From NCBI RefSeq assembly GCF_004803895.1, contig NZ_CP021978.1:5704001-5768000 (forward strand): a stretch of DNA of 64,000 nt. The letters run 5' to 3'. Numbering within the stretch: the stretch's first letter is position 1; the number at the start of each line of letters is the position of its first letter. The position numbers were made by a program, and so were the translations under genes. Origin of the DNA: Streptomyces hawaiiensis (GTDB lineage Bacteria; Actinomycetota; Actinomycetes; Streptomycetales; Streptomycetaceae). Positions 41,840-49,974 of this stretch are shown in pieces. A model generated the notes under the pieces. It was not told the origin of the DNA. It searched no databases and saw only the letters and a list, made by a program, of their open reading frames with translations.

Positions 41840-42068
41840 CTAGGGTCTGTCGTTTGGATCAGGTCGGCTGAGAGAGACCGTGCCCATTCAGCCGACCCGA
41901 GCGGGGCGTGGTGCGTGCAGCTGCGAGGCGGAGGAGGGCGCCAACGCGTTGGGGGTCCCCCTGCTCGAGCGGAGTCGAGAGCTTGGGGGAGTTGGCAACC
42001 GACGACAACGCCGCAGATGTGCGTGCCACGCCCCGCGACGCCGGCATGATCCAAACGACAGGCCCCAG
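41840..42068. mobile_element. MITE-like non-autonomous element
   Basis: 229 bp bounded by 22-bp terminal inverted repeats (41840-41861 and 42047-42068; 20 of 22 matched) with the 19-nt core GGGTCTGTCGTTTGGATCA. A subterminal hairpin GGTCGGCTGA...TCAGCCGACC lies just inside the left end. The interior encodes nothing and holds a second hairpin-rich block around GGGGGTCCCCCTGCTCGAGC. The ends look like those of IS5-type streptomycete elements as I recall them. No clear target duplication is visible. It begins at the first base after the ferritin-like stop codon. Confidence 0.75.
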
Positions 42069-42119
42069 CTCCCGCGGACGGTCCACGTCTTCATCGGAGC
42101 CGCCACCGTCGGCGACCCC

Positions 42120-42392
42120 TCAGGCGGTCGCCGATCGGCGGCGCAGTCTTCCCGCCGCGGGGCGCAGCAGCAGCGACAGCGACGCCACCGAGACGATCAT
42201 CGCACCGAGCAGGACGAGCAGTACGTGCCCGGCGTCCAGCGCGCTGTGCATGACGAAGGCCCCGAAGAGGGCACCGGCGACACCGGTCGACAGCACCATG
42301 GAGCGGGCCGGGAGACGGTGCGGCAGGCGCTGTGTGGCCGCCCACGCCAGAGCCAGGCCGAGGATCGCGGAACTCAGCGCTTCCAGGAGCAT
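42120..42392 (-). CDS. Small three-helix membrane protein
   Basis: 90 residues, MLLEALSSAILGLALAWAATQRL..., with three hydrophobic segments (residues 4-20, 33-52, 56-76) and a basic C-terminus LRPAAGRLRRRSATA. GGGAGGG precedes the ATG by 8 nt. Codon use is normal for the genome. No named family is recognised. It sits between the MITE and DUF3107. Confidence 0.7.
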   Translation of the reverse strand: MLLEALSSAILGLALAWAATQRLPHRLPARSMVLSTGVAGALFGAFVMHSALDAGHVLLVLLGAMIVSVASLSLLLRPAAGRLRRRSATA

Positions 42393-42595
42393 GTCGGGGT
42401 CCCTCCCACAATGGCCGGCCTACCCACATCGGTCGTAGCCCGTCTTACCCCTGACCTGCGGAATCCAACCACCCCTGTGGGCGACTTGTGCTCCATCCGT
42501 GGAGGAAGCGGTGCGCCGCAAGGGGAATTCGAGAGCACGCGGAAGGGGAATCCGAGGGCAACGCAGGAGGGGTGTCCGAGGGAGGGCGACGCAAA

Positions 42596-42627
42596 CGGGG
42601 CGGGTCGGCCGCAGCCGTCCCGCCCCG
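42596..42627 (-). terminator. Terminator downstream of the DUF3107 gene
   Basis: CGGGGCGGG / CCCGCCCCG stem with a 14-nt loop, starting 14 nt beyond the DUF3107 stop. The rest of the 249-bp gap to the small membrane-protein gene has purine-rich imperfect repeats (AAGGGGAATYCGAG) and no gene. Confidence 0.75.
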
Positions 42628-42641
42628 CTCCACGCATGCGC

Positions 42642-42869
42642 CTACAGCGCGCCGAAGCCCACCTTGCGCGGGGCCGGCTCACCGATCTCGACGTACGCGA
42701 GACGGTCGGCCGGGACGAGGAGCTTGCGGCCGTGCTCGTCCACGAGGCTCAGCAACTGCGACTTCCCGGCCAGCGCCTCGGCGACCACGCGCTCGACCTC
42801 CTCGGCAGTCTGACCGCTCTCCAGAACGATCTCGCGGGGCGCGTGCTGCACGCCGATCTTGACCTCCAC
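42642..42869 (-). CDS. DUF3107 protein (TB9.4-like)
   Basis: 75 residues from a GTG preceded by GGAGGG. The sequence VEVKIGVQHAPREIVLESGQ, then TAEEVERVVAEALAGKSQLL and DEHGRKLLVPADRLAYVEIG is the full DUF3107 signature, homologous to M. tuberculosis Rv3208A. It lies next to the TetR gene in both organisms. Function is unknown; it is a small beta-alpha-beta fold without enzyme motifs. Confidence 0.92.
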   Translation of the reverse strand: MEVKIGVQHAPREIVLESGQTAEEVERVVAEALAGKSQLLSLVDEHGRKLLVPADRLAYVEIGEPAPRKVGFGAL

Positions 42870-43004
42870 GGCTATGTCCCTCCGACGGTCAGTGATGTGC
42901 GCGACCTTCCGCGCCGTACGCAGCACACATTAGCCCGGTGAGGGGACGTACATGCTCCGCCCGAGAACGCCACGAGCGAACACCGGGCGGGAACAAAGCG
43001 CCTG

Positions 43005-43652
43005 TCAGTGGTGCGGCTGGTCCATGCCGTGCAGGGGGAAGCCCGCGATACCGCGCCACGCCAGTGACGTGAGCAGCTGCACGGCCTGGTCGCGCGGAAC
43101 GCTGCGGTCGCTGTGCAGCCAGGACCGCGCCACCACCTGGGCGAGGCCGCCCAGGCCCGAGGCGAGCAGCATCGACTCCGCGCGCGACAGGCCGGTGTCC
43201 TCGGCGATGACGTCGCAGATCGCCTCCGCGCACTCGTTCGTGACCTTGTCGACGCGCTCGCGCACGGCGGGCTCGTTCGTCAGGTCCGACTCGAAGACCA
43301 GGCGGAAGGCGCCGCCGTCGTCCTCGACGTAGGCGAAGTAGGCGTCCATCGTCGCCCGGACGCGCTGCTTGTTGTCGCTCGTCGACGCGAGCGCGTTCCG
43401 GACGGACTGGATGAGCGACTCGCAGTGCTGGTCCAGCAGCGCGAGATAGAGGTCGAGCTTGCCCGGGAAGTGCTGGTAGAGCACCGGCTTGCTGACGCCT
43501 GCGCGCTCCGCGATGTCGTCCATCGCGGCCGCGTGGTAGCCCTGGGCCACAAAGACCTCCTGGGCGGCACCCAGGAGCTGGTTGCGTCGGGCACGGCGTG
43601 GCAGGCGAGTGCCCCGCGGGCGAACCGCCTCTGTCTGCTCGATGGCTGTCAC
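43005..43652 (-). CDS. TetR-family transcriptional regulator
   Basis: 215 residues from GTG 43652, with GGGAGG just upstream; an in-frame ATG four codons earlier is less likely. The DNA-binding helix-turn-helix is RNQLLGAAQEVFVAQGYHAAAMDDIAERAGVSKPVLYQHFPGKLDLY. The ligand domain is helical with Trp/His-rich C-terminal positions. It is the orthologue of Rv3208 by context. Targets are unknown; the short distance to DUF3107 (135 bp, same strand) suggests a regulatory or operon link. Confidence 0.92.
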   Translation of the reverse strand: MTAIEQTEAVRPRGTRLPRRARRNQLLGAAQEVFVAQGYHAAAMDDIAERAGVSKPVLYQHFPGKLDLYLALLDQHCESLIQSVRNALASTSDNKQRVRATMDAYFAYVEDDGGAFRLVFESDLTNEPAVRERVDKVTNECAEAICDVIAEDTGLSRAESMLLASGLGGLAQVVARSWLHSDRSVPRDQAVQLLTSLAWRGIAGFPLHGMDQPHH

Positions 43653-43859
43653 GCCGCCTCCCATGTTCGTCCATGTGCGGATCTGGCCGCGTCGCCATCG
43701 TACTTTTCGGTAACCGTGGTGTGCGCGGTGAGAGCGCAGAATTTCACGGAACGGACGGTTGCGAAAGCGGTTGCGAAGGTTTCAAACAGGGTCAGAGCGG
43801 GCAAAATGCGGCCTCTTTCCTGTCCGGTGGAGTTGCTCGGCGCCCGTCGGCGGCGAACG

Positions 43860-44084
43860 TCACCGGTAGTCGTCCTCGTCGAGCGAGACGATCCGGGCCT
43901 GCTCCACCAGGTCGGCCTCGTTGGCGCGGTCCGGGTCGACGTCGGTCAGCGGGTCGTCGCGGTCCGGCGCGATGTCCGCCTGCTGCTCGGCCGCGTCGAC
44001 CTCGGGGGCCTCGACGTCGAACTCCTGCGCCTGCGGCGCGTCCTCGGCCTCGAACGTCTCCGGGTCGGTGGGGTCTACGGCCAT
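43860..44084 (-). CDS. Small acidic hypothetical protein
   Basis: 74 residues with RBS GGGAG 7 nt before the ATG. Extremely acidic and probably unstructured: MAVDPTDPETFEAEDAPQAQ, then EFDVEAPEVDAAEQQADIAP and a C-terminal DLVEQARIVSLDEDDYR that could form a short helix. No cysteine or hydrophobic segment. Good codon bias supports a real gene. Function unknown. The 207 bp separating it from the TetR gene holds direct repeats of CGGTTGCGAA and no gene. Confidence 0.7.
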   Translation of the reverse strand: MAVDPTDPETFEAEDAPQAQEFDVEAPEVDAAEQQADIAPDRDDPLTDVDPDRANEADLVEQARIVSLDEDDYR

Positions 44085-44340
44085 GCTGGGCTCCCTTCCT
44101 ACGAACGTCCCTGGGAATGCAGGGGCCACACGCGGGTGCCCTCTGTACGAGCCTAGGAGACACCCGATCCGGACGCTATGCGATCCGCGTCCGGGACGTG
44201 ACGCCGTGCTCATCCCCCCTGACTGCTACCCATGCGCGCTCGGGTGCCTCCTCTTCCGCCGACTCAACGGGCCGATTCCTGTGACGGCGAACACAGGCGA
44301 ACACATGAGTCACTGCGTGATCGTCTCGTAACATTGCCGC

Positions 44341-45387
44341 ATGTCTTCGACCGAGCTGCCGTTCGTGCCGCCCGCCAATGTGCTGCCGAAGGTGGGGACC
44401 GTCCGGGTCGCGGAGGGTGAGCGCCTGCGGTCGGTCGAGCTGCCCGGGATCACTCTGACGGTCCGGTCGAGGCCTCCCGCGCGCGAAGGGCTGCCGCCCG
44501 CGCTGTACGTGCACGGGCTCGGCGGTTCCTCGCAGAACTGGTCGGCGCTGATGGCGCTGCTCGACGAGTCGGTCGACAGCGAGGCCCTCGACCTGCCGGG
44601 CTTCGGCGACTCCCCGCCACCGGACGACGGCGACTACTCCGTCACGGGGCACGCGCGCGCGGTCATCCGTTACCTCGACGCCTCCGGGCGCGGTCCCGTT
44701 CACCTGTTCGGGAACTCGCTCGGCGGCGCCATCACCACCCGTGTCGCCGCGGTTCGGCCCGATCTGGTCCGTACCCTCACGCTTGTGTCGCCCGCTCTGC
44801 CGGAAATCCGAGTGCAGCGCTCCGCCGTGCCCACGGGGCTGCTGGCGGTGCCCGGTGTCGCCCTGCTCTTCACCCGGCTCACCCGGGAGTGGACGGCGGA
44901 GCAGCGGGTCCGTGGCGTGACGGCGCTGTGTTACGGCGATCCCGGGCGGGTGACGCCGGAAGGATTCCGCAACGCCGTGCAGGAGATGGAGCGTCGGCTG
45001 CGGCTGCCGTACTTCTGGGACGCGATGGCGCGCTCCGCGCGCGGGATCGTCAACGCGTACACGCTGGGCGGCCAGCAGGGACTGTGGCGCCAGGCCGAAC
45101 GGGTTCTCGCGCCGACCCTCCTCGTCTACGGCGGCCGCGACCAGCTCGTCGGCTTCCGCATGGCCCAGAAGGCGGCCCGCGCTTTCCGTGACTCCCGGCT
45201 GGTGACGTTGCCCGACGCGGGTCATGTGGCGATGATGGAGTACCCGGAGACCGTGGCCCTGGCGTTTCGTGAACTCCTCGAAGAAGCGGGAGAGTTGGGC
45301 GCGCAGCGGGCGAGGCGGGCCGGCCGGGCGGATGTGGGGAGCGACGCCGTCGACAGAGAAGGCACCGACGAGAGCATGGGGGGCTGA
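44341..45387 (+). CDS. Alpha/beta hydrolase (LipV-like position)
   Basis: 348 residues. ALYVHGLGGSSQNWSALMALL (oxyanion HG), LDLPGFGDSPPPDDGDYSV, nucleophile elbow HLFGNSLGGAITTRVAA, acid in LLVYGGRDQLVGF and His in LVTLPDAGHVAMMEYP are all present. It is a likely lipase/esterase or epoxide-hydrolase-type enzyme; the substrate is unknown. The C-terminal 35 residues are disordered. TAACAT lies 6 nt before the ATG (leaderless). Its stop is 8 nt from the DUF3152 gene, so the two form an operon. Confidence 0.9.
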   Translation: MSSTELPFVPPANVLPKVGTVRVAEGERLRSVELPGITLTVRSRPPAREGLPPALYVHGLGGSSQNWSALMALLDESVDSEALDLPGFGDSPPPDDGDYSVTGHARAVIRYLDASGRGPVHLFGNSLGGAITTRVAAVRPDLVRTLTLVSPALPEIRVQRSAVPTGLLAVPGVALLFTRLTREWTAEQRVRGVTALCYGDPGRVTPEGFRNAVQEMERRLRLPYFWDAMARSARGIVNAYTLGGQQGLWRQAERVLAPTLLVYGGRDQLVGFRMAQKAARAFRDSRLVTLPDAGHVAMMEYPETVALAFRELLEEAGELGAQRARRAGRADVGSDAVDREGTDESMGG

Positions 45388-45395
45388 GGCGCGAC

Positions 45396-47270
45396 GTGGG
45401 ACGCCACAGCCGCCGCGGGCCGGTCGTCAAGGGCGACAGCGCGGACACCACCGCGGCACGGGACGGCCGGACCCCGCCCGTGCAGGGGCCGGGCCGGCCG
45501 GGCCAGGGCCAGGCGCCGGACGCCGGTCGGGGAGCCCGGACCGCACCGCCCGGTGCCCCGCAGGGCGGCTGGCCGTCCCAGGGCCCGCGCAGGATGCCGG
45601 GGCCGCGGCCCGCGCCGACGGACTGGTCCGAACCGACGGACGGCCCGCCGCACCACGGCATGCCGCGTCTGCCCGACGGCTGGCACCCGGACGGCACACC
45701 GGCCCAGGGCATCCCGCGCCTGCCCGACGGCACGCCGGTGCGCGGGGTACCACGCCTTGCCGACGGCACTGCGGCGCCGGGAGTTCCGCGGCCGGCTGAC
45801 GGGACTCCTGCGCGTGGGGTGCCTCGATTGGCGGACGGGGCTCCGGCGCGAGGTGTGCCGAGGGGGTTGCAGGAGGGGACTCCGGCCAGGGGTGTGCCGG
45901 GGCCGGCTGATGAGACTCGGGCGCAGGGTGCTCCTCGGATGGCCGACGGGGCTCGGGCGCAGGGTGCTCCTCGGATGGCCGACGGGGCTCGGGCGCAGGG
46001 TATTCCTCGGATGGCCGACGGGACTCCGGCCAGGGGTGTGCCGAGGCTGCCTGACGGCACGCCCGCGCACGGTGTGCCCCGGGGTGCCGGCGGTACGCCG
46101 CCGATCGGGGTACCGCGGTTGCCCGACGGGACTCCCGCGCACGGCTTCCCGCAAGCCCGCGGCGGGCATCCCGAGCAGCGGGAAGCCGGGGGCGGCTGGG
46201 GTGAGTCGCGGGGGAGCGGCGGGGCGCCCTCTGGCGCCGGTGTTCCCATACCGCGGCAGCGCCGGGCATCCGTGCCCGGGCCGCGGCAGGACTATCTCGA
46301 TGCCTTCGTCGAAGAGGAGGACGACGTCTTCGCGCCCCGTACGCCCGCCTCCGCGCACGCCGCGGACGCTTACGCCTCCGTCACGGACTGGAGCGTCGGC
46401 ACCCCGGCCGACTCCGGGTCCGGCGGCCACGACGACGCGAGGCCCACCGGCACGCCCGTACCGGGCAAGGGCGGCAAGGGCCGCGCCTTCACCGGCATCG
46501 CGGCCGCGGCCGTCACCACCGTGCTGGCCGTGATCGTCGCCGGCCAGGTCGCCGACGACGCCGGCGGCGCCGACGTGCAGTCGCAGTCCGCCACCGACCA
46601 GGCCCGCGACGCCAGGGACCCCGCGTCCCGGGCGGACGGCCGGGCGCCCGCCCCCGAGGCCACGCCGCTGACCTACGACGAGAAGATGGGCAAGACCTAC
46701 CCGCTCGGCGCCGGGCTCAAGGGCTCCGGGAAGTTCGACGCCGTTCCCGGCATCGCCCAGGGGCCGGGAGCCGGACAGAAGTTCACCTACCGCGTTGACG
46801 TGGAGCAGGGGCTCGGACTGGACGCCGCGCTGTTCGCCGAGGCCGTGCAGAAGACGCTCAACGACCAGCGCAGCTGGGCCCACAACGGCGCACGCACCTT
46901 CGAGCGCATCTACTCAGGCAAGCCCGACTTCGTGATCACCCTCGCCAGCCCCGGCACGACCGCCGACTGGTGCGCCAAGTCGGGTCTGGACACCACCGAG
47001 GACAACGTCTCCTGCGACTCGGCCGCGACCGAGCGCGTGATGATCAACGCCTACCGGTGGGCGCAAGGCTCCGAGACCTACGGCGACAGCAAGATCCACG
47101 CCTACCGGCAGATGCTGATCAACCACGAGATCGGCCACCGCCTCGGCTACGGCCACGTCACCTGCGACAAGGACGGCGACCTCGCGCCGGTCATGCAGCA
47201 GCAGACCAAGTTCCTCGACCACGACGGCATCCGCTGCCGCGCCAACGCCTGGCCGTACCCCGGGAGTTGA
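45396..47270 (+). CDS. DUF3152 membrane-anchored metzincin-like metalloprotease with 12-residue repeats
   Basis: 624 residues from a GTG. Residues about 95-250 consist of some 13 imperfect 12-residue units of the form GVPRLADGTPAR. A transmembrane helix follows at about 362-388 (FTGIAAAAVTTVLAVIVAGQV), and the extracytoplasmic DUF3152 domain carries a complete metzincin zinc site, NHEIGHRLGYGH (His577, Glu578, His581, His587). APVMQQQT provides a Met-turn candidate 11 residues later. The family in M. tuberculosis is Rv3207c. The protease prediction rests on the motif; no substrate is known. Confidence 0.88.
   Translation: MGRHSRRGPVVKGDSADTTAARDGRTPPVQGPGRPGQGQAPDAGRGARTAPPGAPQGGWPSQGPRRMPGPRPAPTDWSEPTDGPPHHGMPRLPDGWHPDGTPAQGIPRLPDGTPVRGVPRLADGTAAPGVPRPADGTPARGVPRLADGAPARGVPRGLQEGTPARGVPGPADETRAQGAPRMADGARAQGAPRMADGARAQGIPRMADGTPARGVPRLPDGTPAHGVPRGAGGTPPIGVPRLPDGTPAHGFPQARGGHPEQREAGGGWGESRGSGGAPSGAGVPIPRQRRASVPGPRQDYLDAFVEEEDDVFAPRTPASAHAADAYASVTDWSVGTPADSGSGGHDDARPTGTPVPGKGGKGRAFTGIAAAAVTTVLAVIVAGQVADDAGGADVQSQSATDQARDARDPASRADGRAPAPEATPLTYDEKMGKTYPLGAGLKGSGKFDAVPGIAQGPGAGQKFTYRVDVEQGLGLDAALFAEAVQKTLNDQRSWAHNGARTFERIYSGKPDFVITLASPGTTADWCAKSGLDTTEDNVSCDSAATERVMINAYRWAQGSETYGDSKIHAYRQMLINHEIGHRLGYGHVTCDKDGDLAPVMQQQTKFLDHDGIRCRANAWPYPGS
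45700..46150 (+). repeat. 36-bp in-frame repeat array in the DUF3152 gene
   Basis: About 13 imperfect copies encode G(V/A/I)PR(L/M)xDG(T/A)xA(R/Q). Two adjacent copies (GAPRMADGARAQ) are identical in protein and nearly so in DNA, indicating recent expansion. Confidence 0.8.
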
Positions 47271-47307
47271 CAGGCGCCACCGGCGGTGTGGCGCGGCTCG
47301 CGTCGAC

Positions 47308-48105
47308 ATGCTCGGAAAGTTCGCGCCGCGGAAGGCCTCGACTGCTCCCGACGAGGTCGTTCTGGAGGCGACCGGACTCAAGCGAGAGTTCGGGCGCGGG
47401 ACGGGCGGTCACGGCCGTGGACGACGTGTCGCTGACCCTGCGCCGCGGCGAGACCCTCCGGATCGTCGGCGAGAGCGGCAGCGGCAAGACGACCCTCGGG
47501 CGCATGCTCGTCGGGCTGCTGGAATCGACGGCGGGATCGCTGGCCTTCGAGGGCGGGGCGCACACCGGGGTGAACCCGGCCGTGCAGATGGTCTTCCAGG
47601 ACCTCGTCTCCTCCCTCAACCCCCGTCGCCGCGTGGGCGAGTCCATCGCCGATCAGCTGCGCGCCCGGGGTGAGCGGCAGGAGGGGCGCATCCGGGAGCG
47701 CGTGGGGGAACTGCGGGAGCGCGTGGGGCTCGAAGCGGCGCACTTCGACCGCTACCCCCATGAGTCCGGCGGCGGGCAGCGCCAGCGTGCCGGCATCGCC
47801 CGGGCGCTCGCGGCCGACCGCGCGTCATCGTCTGCGACGAGCCGGTCTCGGCCCTCCACGTCACCACCCAGGCCCATGTGGTCGGCCTGCTCGGCGAGGT
47901 GCAGCGCGAACTCGGGCGCGCTGGTCGTCGTCGCACACGACCTGGCCGTCGTCCGCCAGGTCAGCGACCGGGTCGCGGTGACGCGACGGGGCGGGATCGT
48001 CGAGGAAGGGCCCGTCGGGGAGGTGTACGAGTCGCCGCGCGACGCCGGGCGAAGCGACGGGGATGGGAGGCGACATGACGATCCGTGCCCGTTTGATCTC
48101 CTAGC
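47308..48105 (+). pseudogene. Frameshifted oligopeptide ABC-transporter ATPase (OppF/DppF-like)
   Basis: Homology shifts among frames: ATG 47308 reads APDEVVLEATGLKREFGRG; near 47395 the frame changes to VTAVDDVSLTLRRGETLRIV, GESGSGKTTLGRML and VFQDLVSSLNPRRRVGESIA; near 47822 it changes again to VIVCDEPVSALHVTTQAHVV; near 47912 it returns to ALVVVAHDLAVVRQVSDRVA. At least three frameshifts are needed. The signature is degraded (ESGGGQRQR for LSGGQRQR) and Walker B neighbour ALDVS reads ALHVT. No permease or binding-protein genes are adjacent, so it is a relic. Confidence 0.85.
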
Positions 48106-48154
48106 GCGACAGAACGCGACCCGCACGGGAAAGTTACGACCGTTCACCCCTTTT

Positions 48155-48188
48155 GGTGGTGCGACGGACAACCGTCCGTCGCACCACC
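48155..48188 (+). terminator. Strong hairpin ahead of the glycosyltransferase operon
   Basis: A perfect 15-bp stem (GGTGGTGCGACGGAC and complement) with an AACC loop, preceded by TTTT. It lies 80 nt before the glycosyltransferase start: a terminator of upstream transcription, or an attenuator if the promoter is further upstream. Confidence 0.65.
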
Positions 48189-48267
48189 GCCTTGTCCGCA
48201 TACGTTCGTCCCGCTGCGAGCCGCCGGGCAACGGCGGCTCCCCATACGGGAGATCGGGGGTGCACTC

Positions 48268-49974
48268 GTGCGCATCGGACTGCTTACGGAGGGTGGCTAT
48301 CCGTATGTGAGCGGTGACGCCAGGCTCTGGTGCGACCGGCTGGTGCGCGGGCTCGCCCAGCACGAGTTCGACGTCTACGCGCTCAGCCGCAGCGAGCACC
48401 AGGAGGACGAGGGCTGGATCCCGCTGCCGCGGAACGTCCGCCGGGTGCGCACCGCGCCGCTGTGGATGGCCGAGGACGACGAGGTGGTGCTCGGGCGCCG
48501 CGCACGCCGGCGGTTCACCGAGTGCTTCGGGGAACTGGCGGGTGTGCTGTGCGGGGCGGCCGGCATTGCAGGGGTGCCCGATGGCGCGTCGACCTCCGAG
48601 GCGGACCGTTTCGCCAACGCTCTGTACGGGCTTGCGGAGCTCGCCCGCGAGGAGGGCGGCCTGGCGGGCGCACTCCGCTCCGAAGCCGCCGTACGCACAC
48701 TGGAGCGCGCCTGTCGTGCGCCCGGAGCCCAACGCGCGGCGCGTGAGGCGCGCGTACCGGATCTGCTCGCCGTGGCCACCTATCTGGAGCGCGCCCTGCG
48801 CCCTCTCTCCCTCGACTGGTATGAAGACGACGGGCTCGGTGCGGTCGACCTCTGCCACGCCGCGTCCGGCGGCACGGCCGCCCTGCCCGGCCTGCTGGCC
48901 CGGCACTTCACCGGCGTGCCCCTGATGGTGACCGAGTACGGCGTGCGCCTGCGGACGCACTACCTCACCGCCCCGGACGCCCCACCCGCCGTACGGTCCC
49001 TGCTGGCGGCCTTCCAGGGCCGGCTCGCGGCCGAGGCCTACGGACGGGCCGAGGTCGTCACCGCCGGCAACACCCACGCCCGCCGCTGGCAGGAACGCTG
49101 CGGTGCCGACCGCGAGAAGCTCCGCACGGTCTACCCCGGCATGAACGCCCGGCCCTTCGCCGAGGTGGGCGAGTCCCCGGAGTGCGCGGACCCGGACACG
49201 CTCGTCTGGGTCGGCCGCGTCGAGCCCGCCAAGGACCTGGTCTCGCTGCTGCACGCCTTCGCGGAAGTCCGCAAGCAGGAGCCGAGGACGCGCCTGCGCA
49301 TCGTCGGCGCCCCCGCCGGGCCCGAGGGCGCGGCCTACCTCGGCCACTGCAGGACACTGGCCGCCCAGCTCTTCCCCGACGAGGCCGAGGGCCCCCACGC
49401 CACCGGGGACAACCCGGTGTCCTTCGAGGAGATCGGCGGACCCGAACTCCCGCTCGCCGCCGACGCCTACGCCTCGGGCGCCGTGACCGTCCTCTCCAGC
49501 GTCGTCGAGGGCTTCCCCGTCGGCCTCGTCGAGGCCATGCTCTGCGGGCGCGCGACGGTGTCGACGGATGTCGGAGCGGTCGTGGAGGTCATCGGCGGCA
49601 CGGGGCTCGTCGTACCGCCGCGCAATCCGCGGGCGCTCGCCGAGGCGTGCGTCGCGCTGCTGCGCGACCCCGAGCGTCGCGCGCGCCTGGGGGCCGCCGC
49701 TCGCGCCCGTGCCCTCGAACTGTTCACGGTCGAGCAGAACATCGAGGCATTTCACAGCATTTACCTGGAGATCGTCTCGCGAGCGCCCGTCCGCCGTGTC
49801 GTCCTCGACGGAGCGGGGGAGCCGCTGCCGTTCGCGGTCCCCGCCGAGGCCCACGTGCCCGTCCACTGGACCGCCGCGTCGCCCCGCCTCGCCGCCCGCA
49901 ACACCCCCGGCTGGGCAGCGGACAGGCCCGTAAGCGCCACCACGCCCGCCCCCGCCCCGGAGGGTGCGCGATGA
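48268..49974 (+). CDS. PelF-like glycosyltransferase (DUF3492 + GT4)
   Basis: 568 residues from a GTG. The N-terminal DUF3492 opening MRIGLLTEGGYPYVSGDARLWCDRLV is the hallmark of PelF-type enzymes. The GT-B C-terminal half has LVWVGRVEPAKDLVSLLHAFAEV, RLRIVGAPAGPEGAAY, and the GT4 donor motif SVVEGFPVGLVEAMLCGRATVSTDVGAVVEVI. PelF polymerises the partly deacetylated GalNAc-rich Pel polysaccharide using UDP-sugar. Here it leads a four-gene operon with an epimerase and a spherulin-4 protein. A C-terminal extension of about 60 residues is disordered. Family assignment is firm; polymer identity is inference. Confidence 0.9.
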   Translation: MRIGLLTEGGYPYVSGDARLWCDRLVRGLAQHEFDVYALSRSEHQEDEGWIPLPRNVRRVRTAPLWMAEDDEVVLGRRARRRFTECFGELAGVLCGAAGIAGVPDGASTSEADRFANALYGLAELAREEGGLAGALRSEAAVRTLERACRAPGAQRAAREARVPDLLAVATYLERALRPLSLDWYEDDGLGAVDLCHAASGGTAALPGLLARHFTGVPLMVTEYGVRLRTHYLTAPDAPPAVRSLLAAFQGRLAAEAYGRAEVVTAGNTHARRWQERCGADREKLRTVYPGMNARPFAEVGESPECADPDTLVWVGRVEPAKDLVSLLHAFAEVRKQEPRTRLRIVGAPAGPEGAAYLGHCRTLAAQLFPDEAEGPHATGDNPVSFEEIGGPELPLAADAYASGAVTVLSSVVEGFPVGLVEAMLCGRATVSTDVGAVVEVIGGTGLVVPPRNPRALAEACVALLRDPERRARLGAAARARALELFTVEQNIEAFHSIYLEIVSRAPVRRVVLDGAGEPLPFAVPAEAHVPVHWTAASPRLAARNTPGWAADRPVSATTPAPAPEGAR

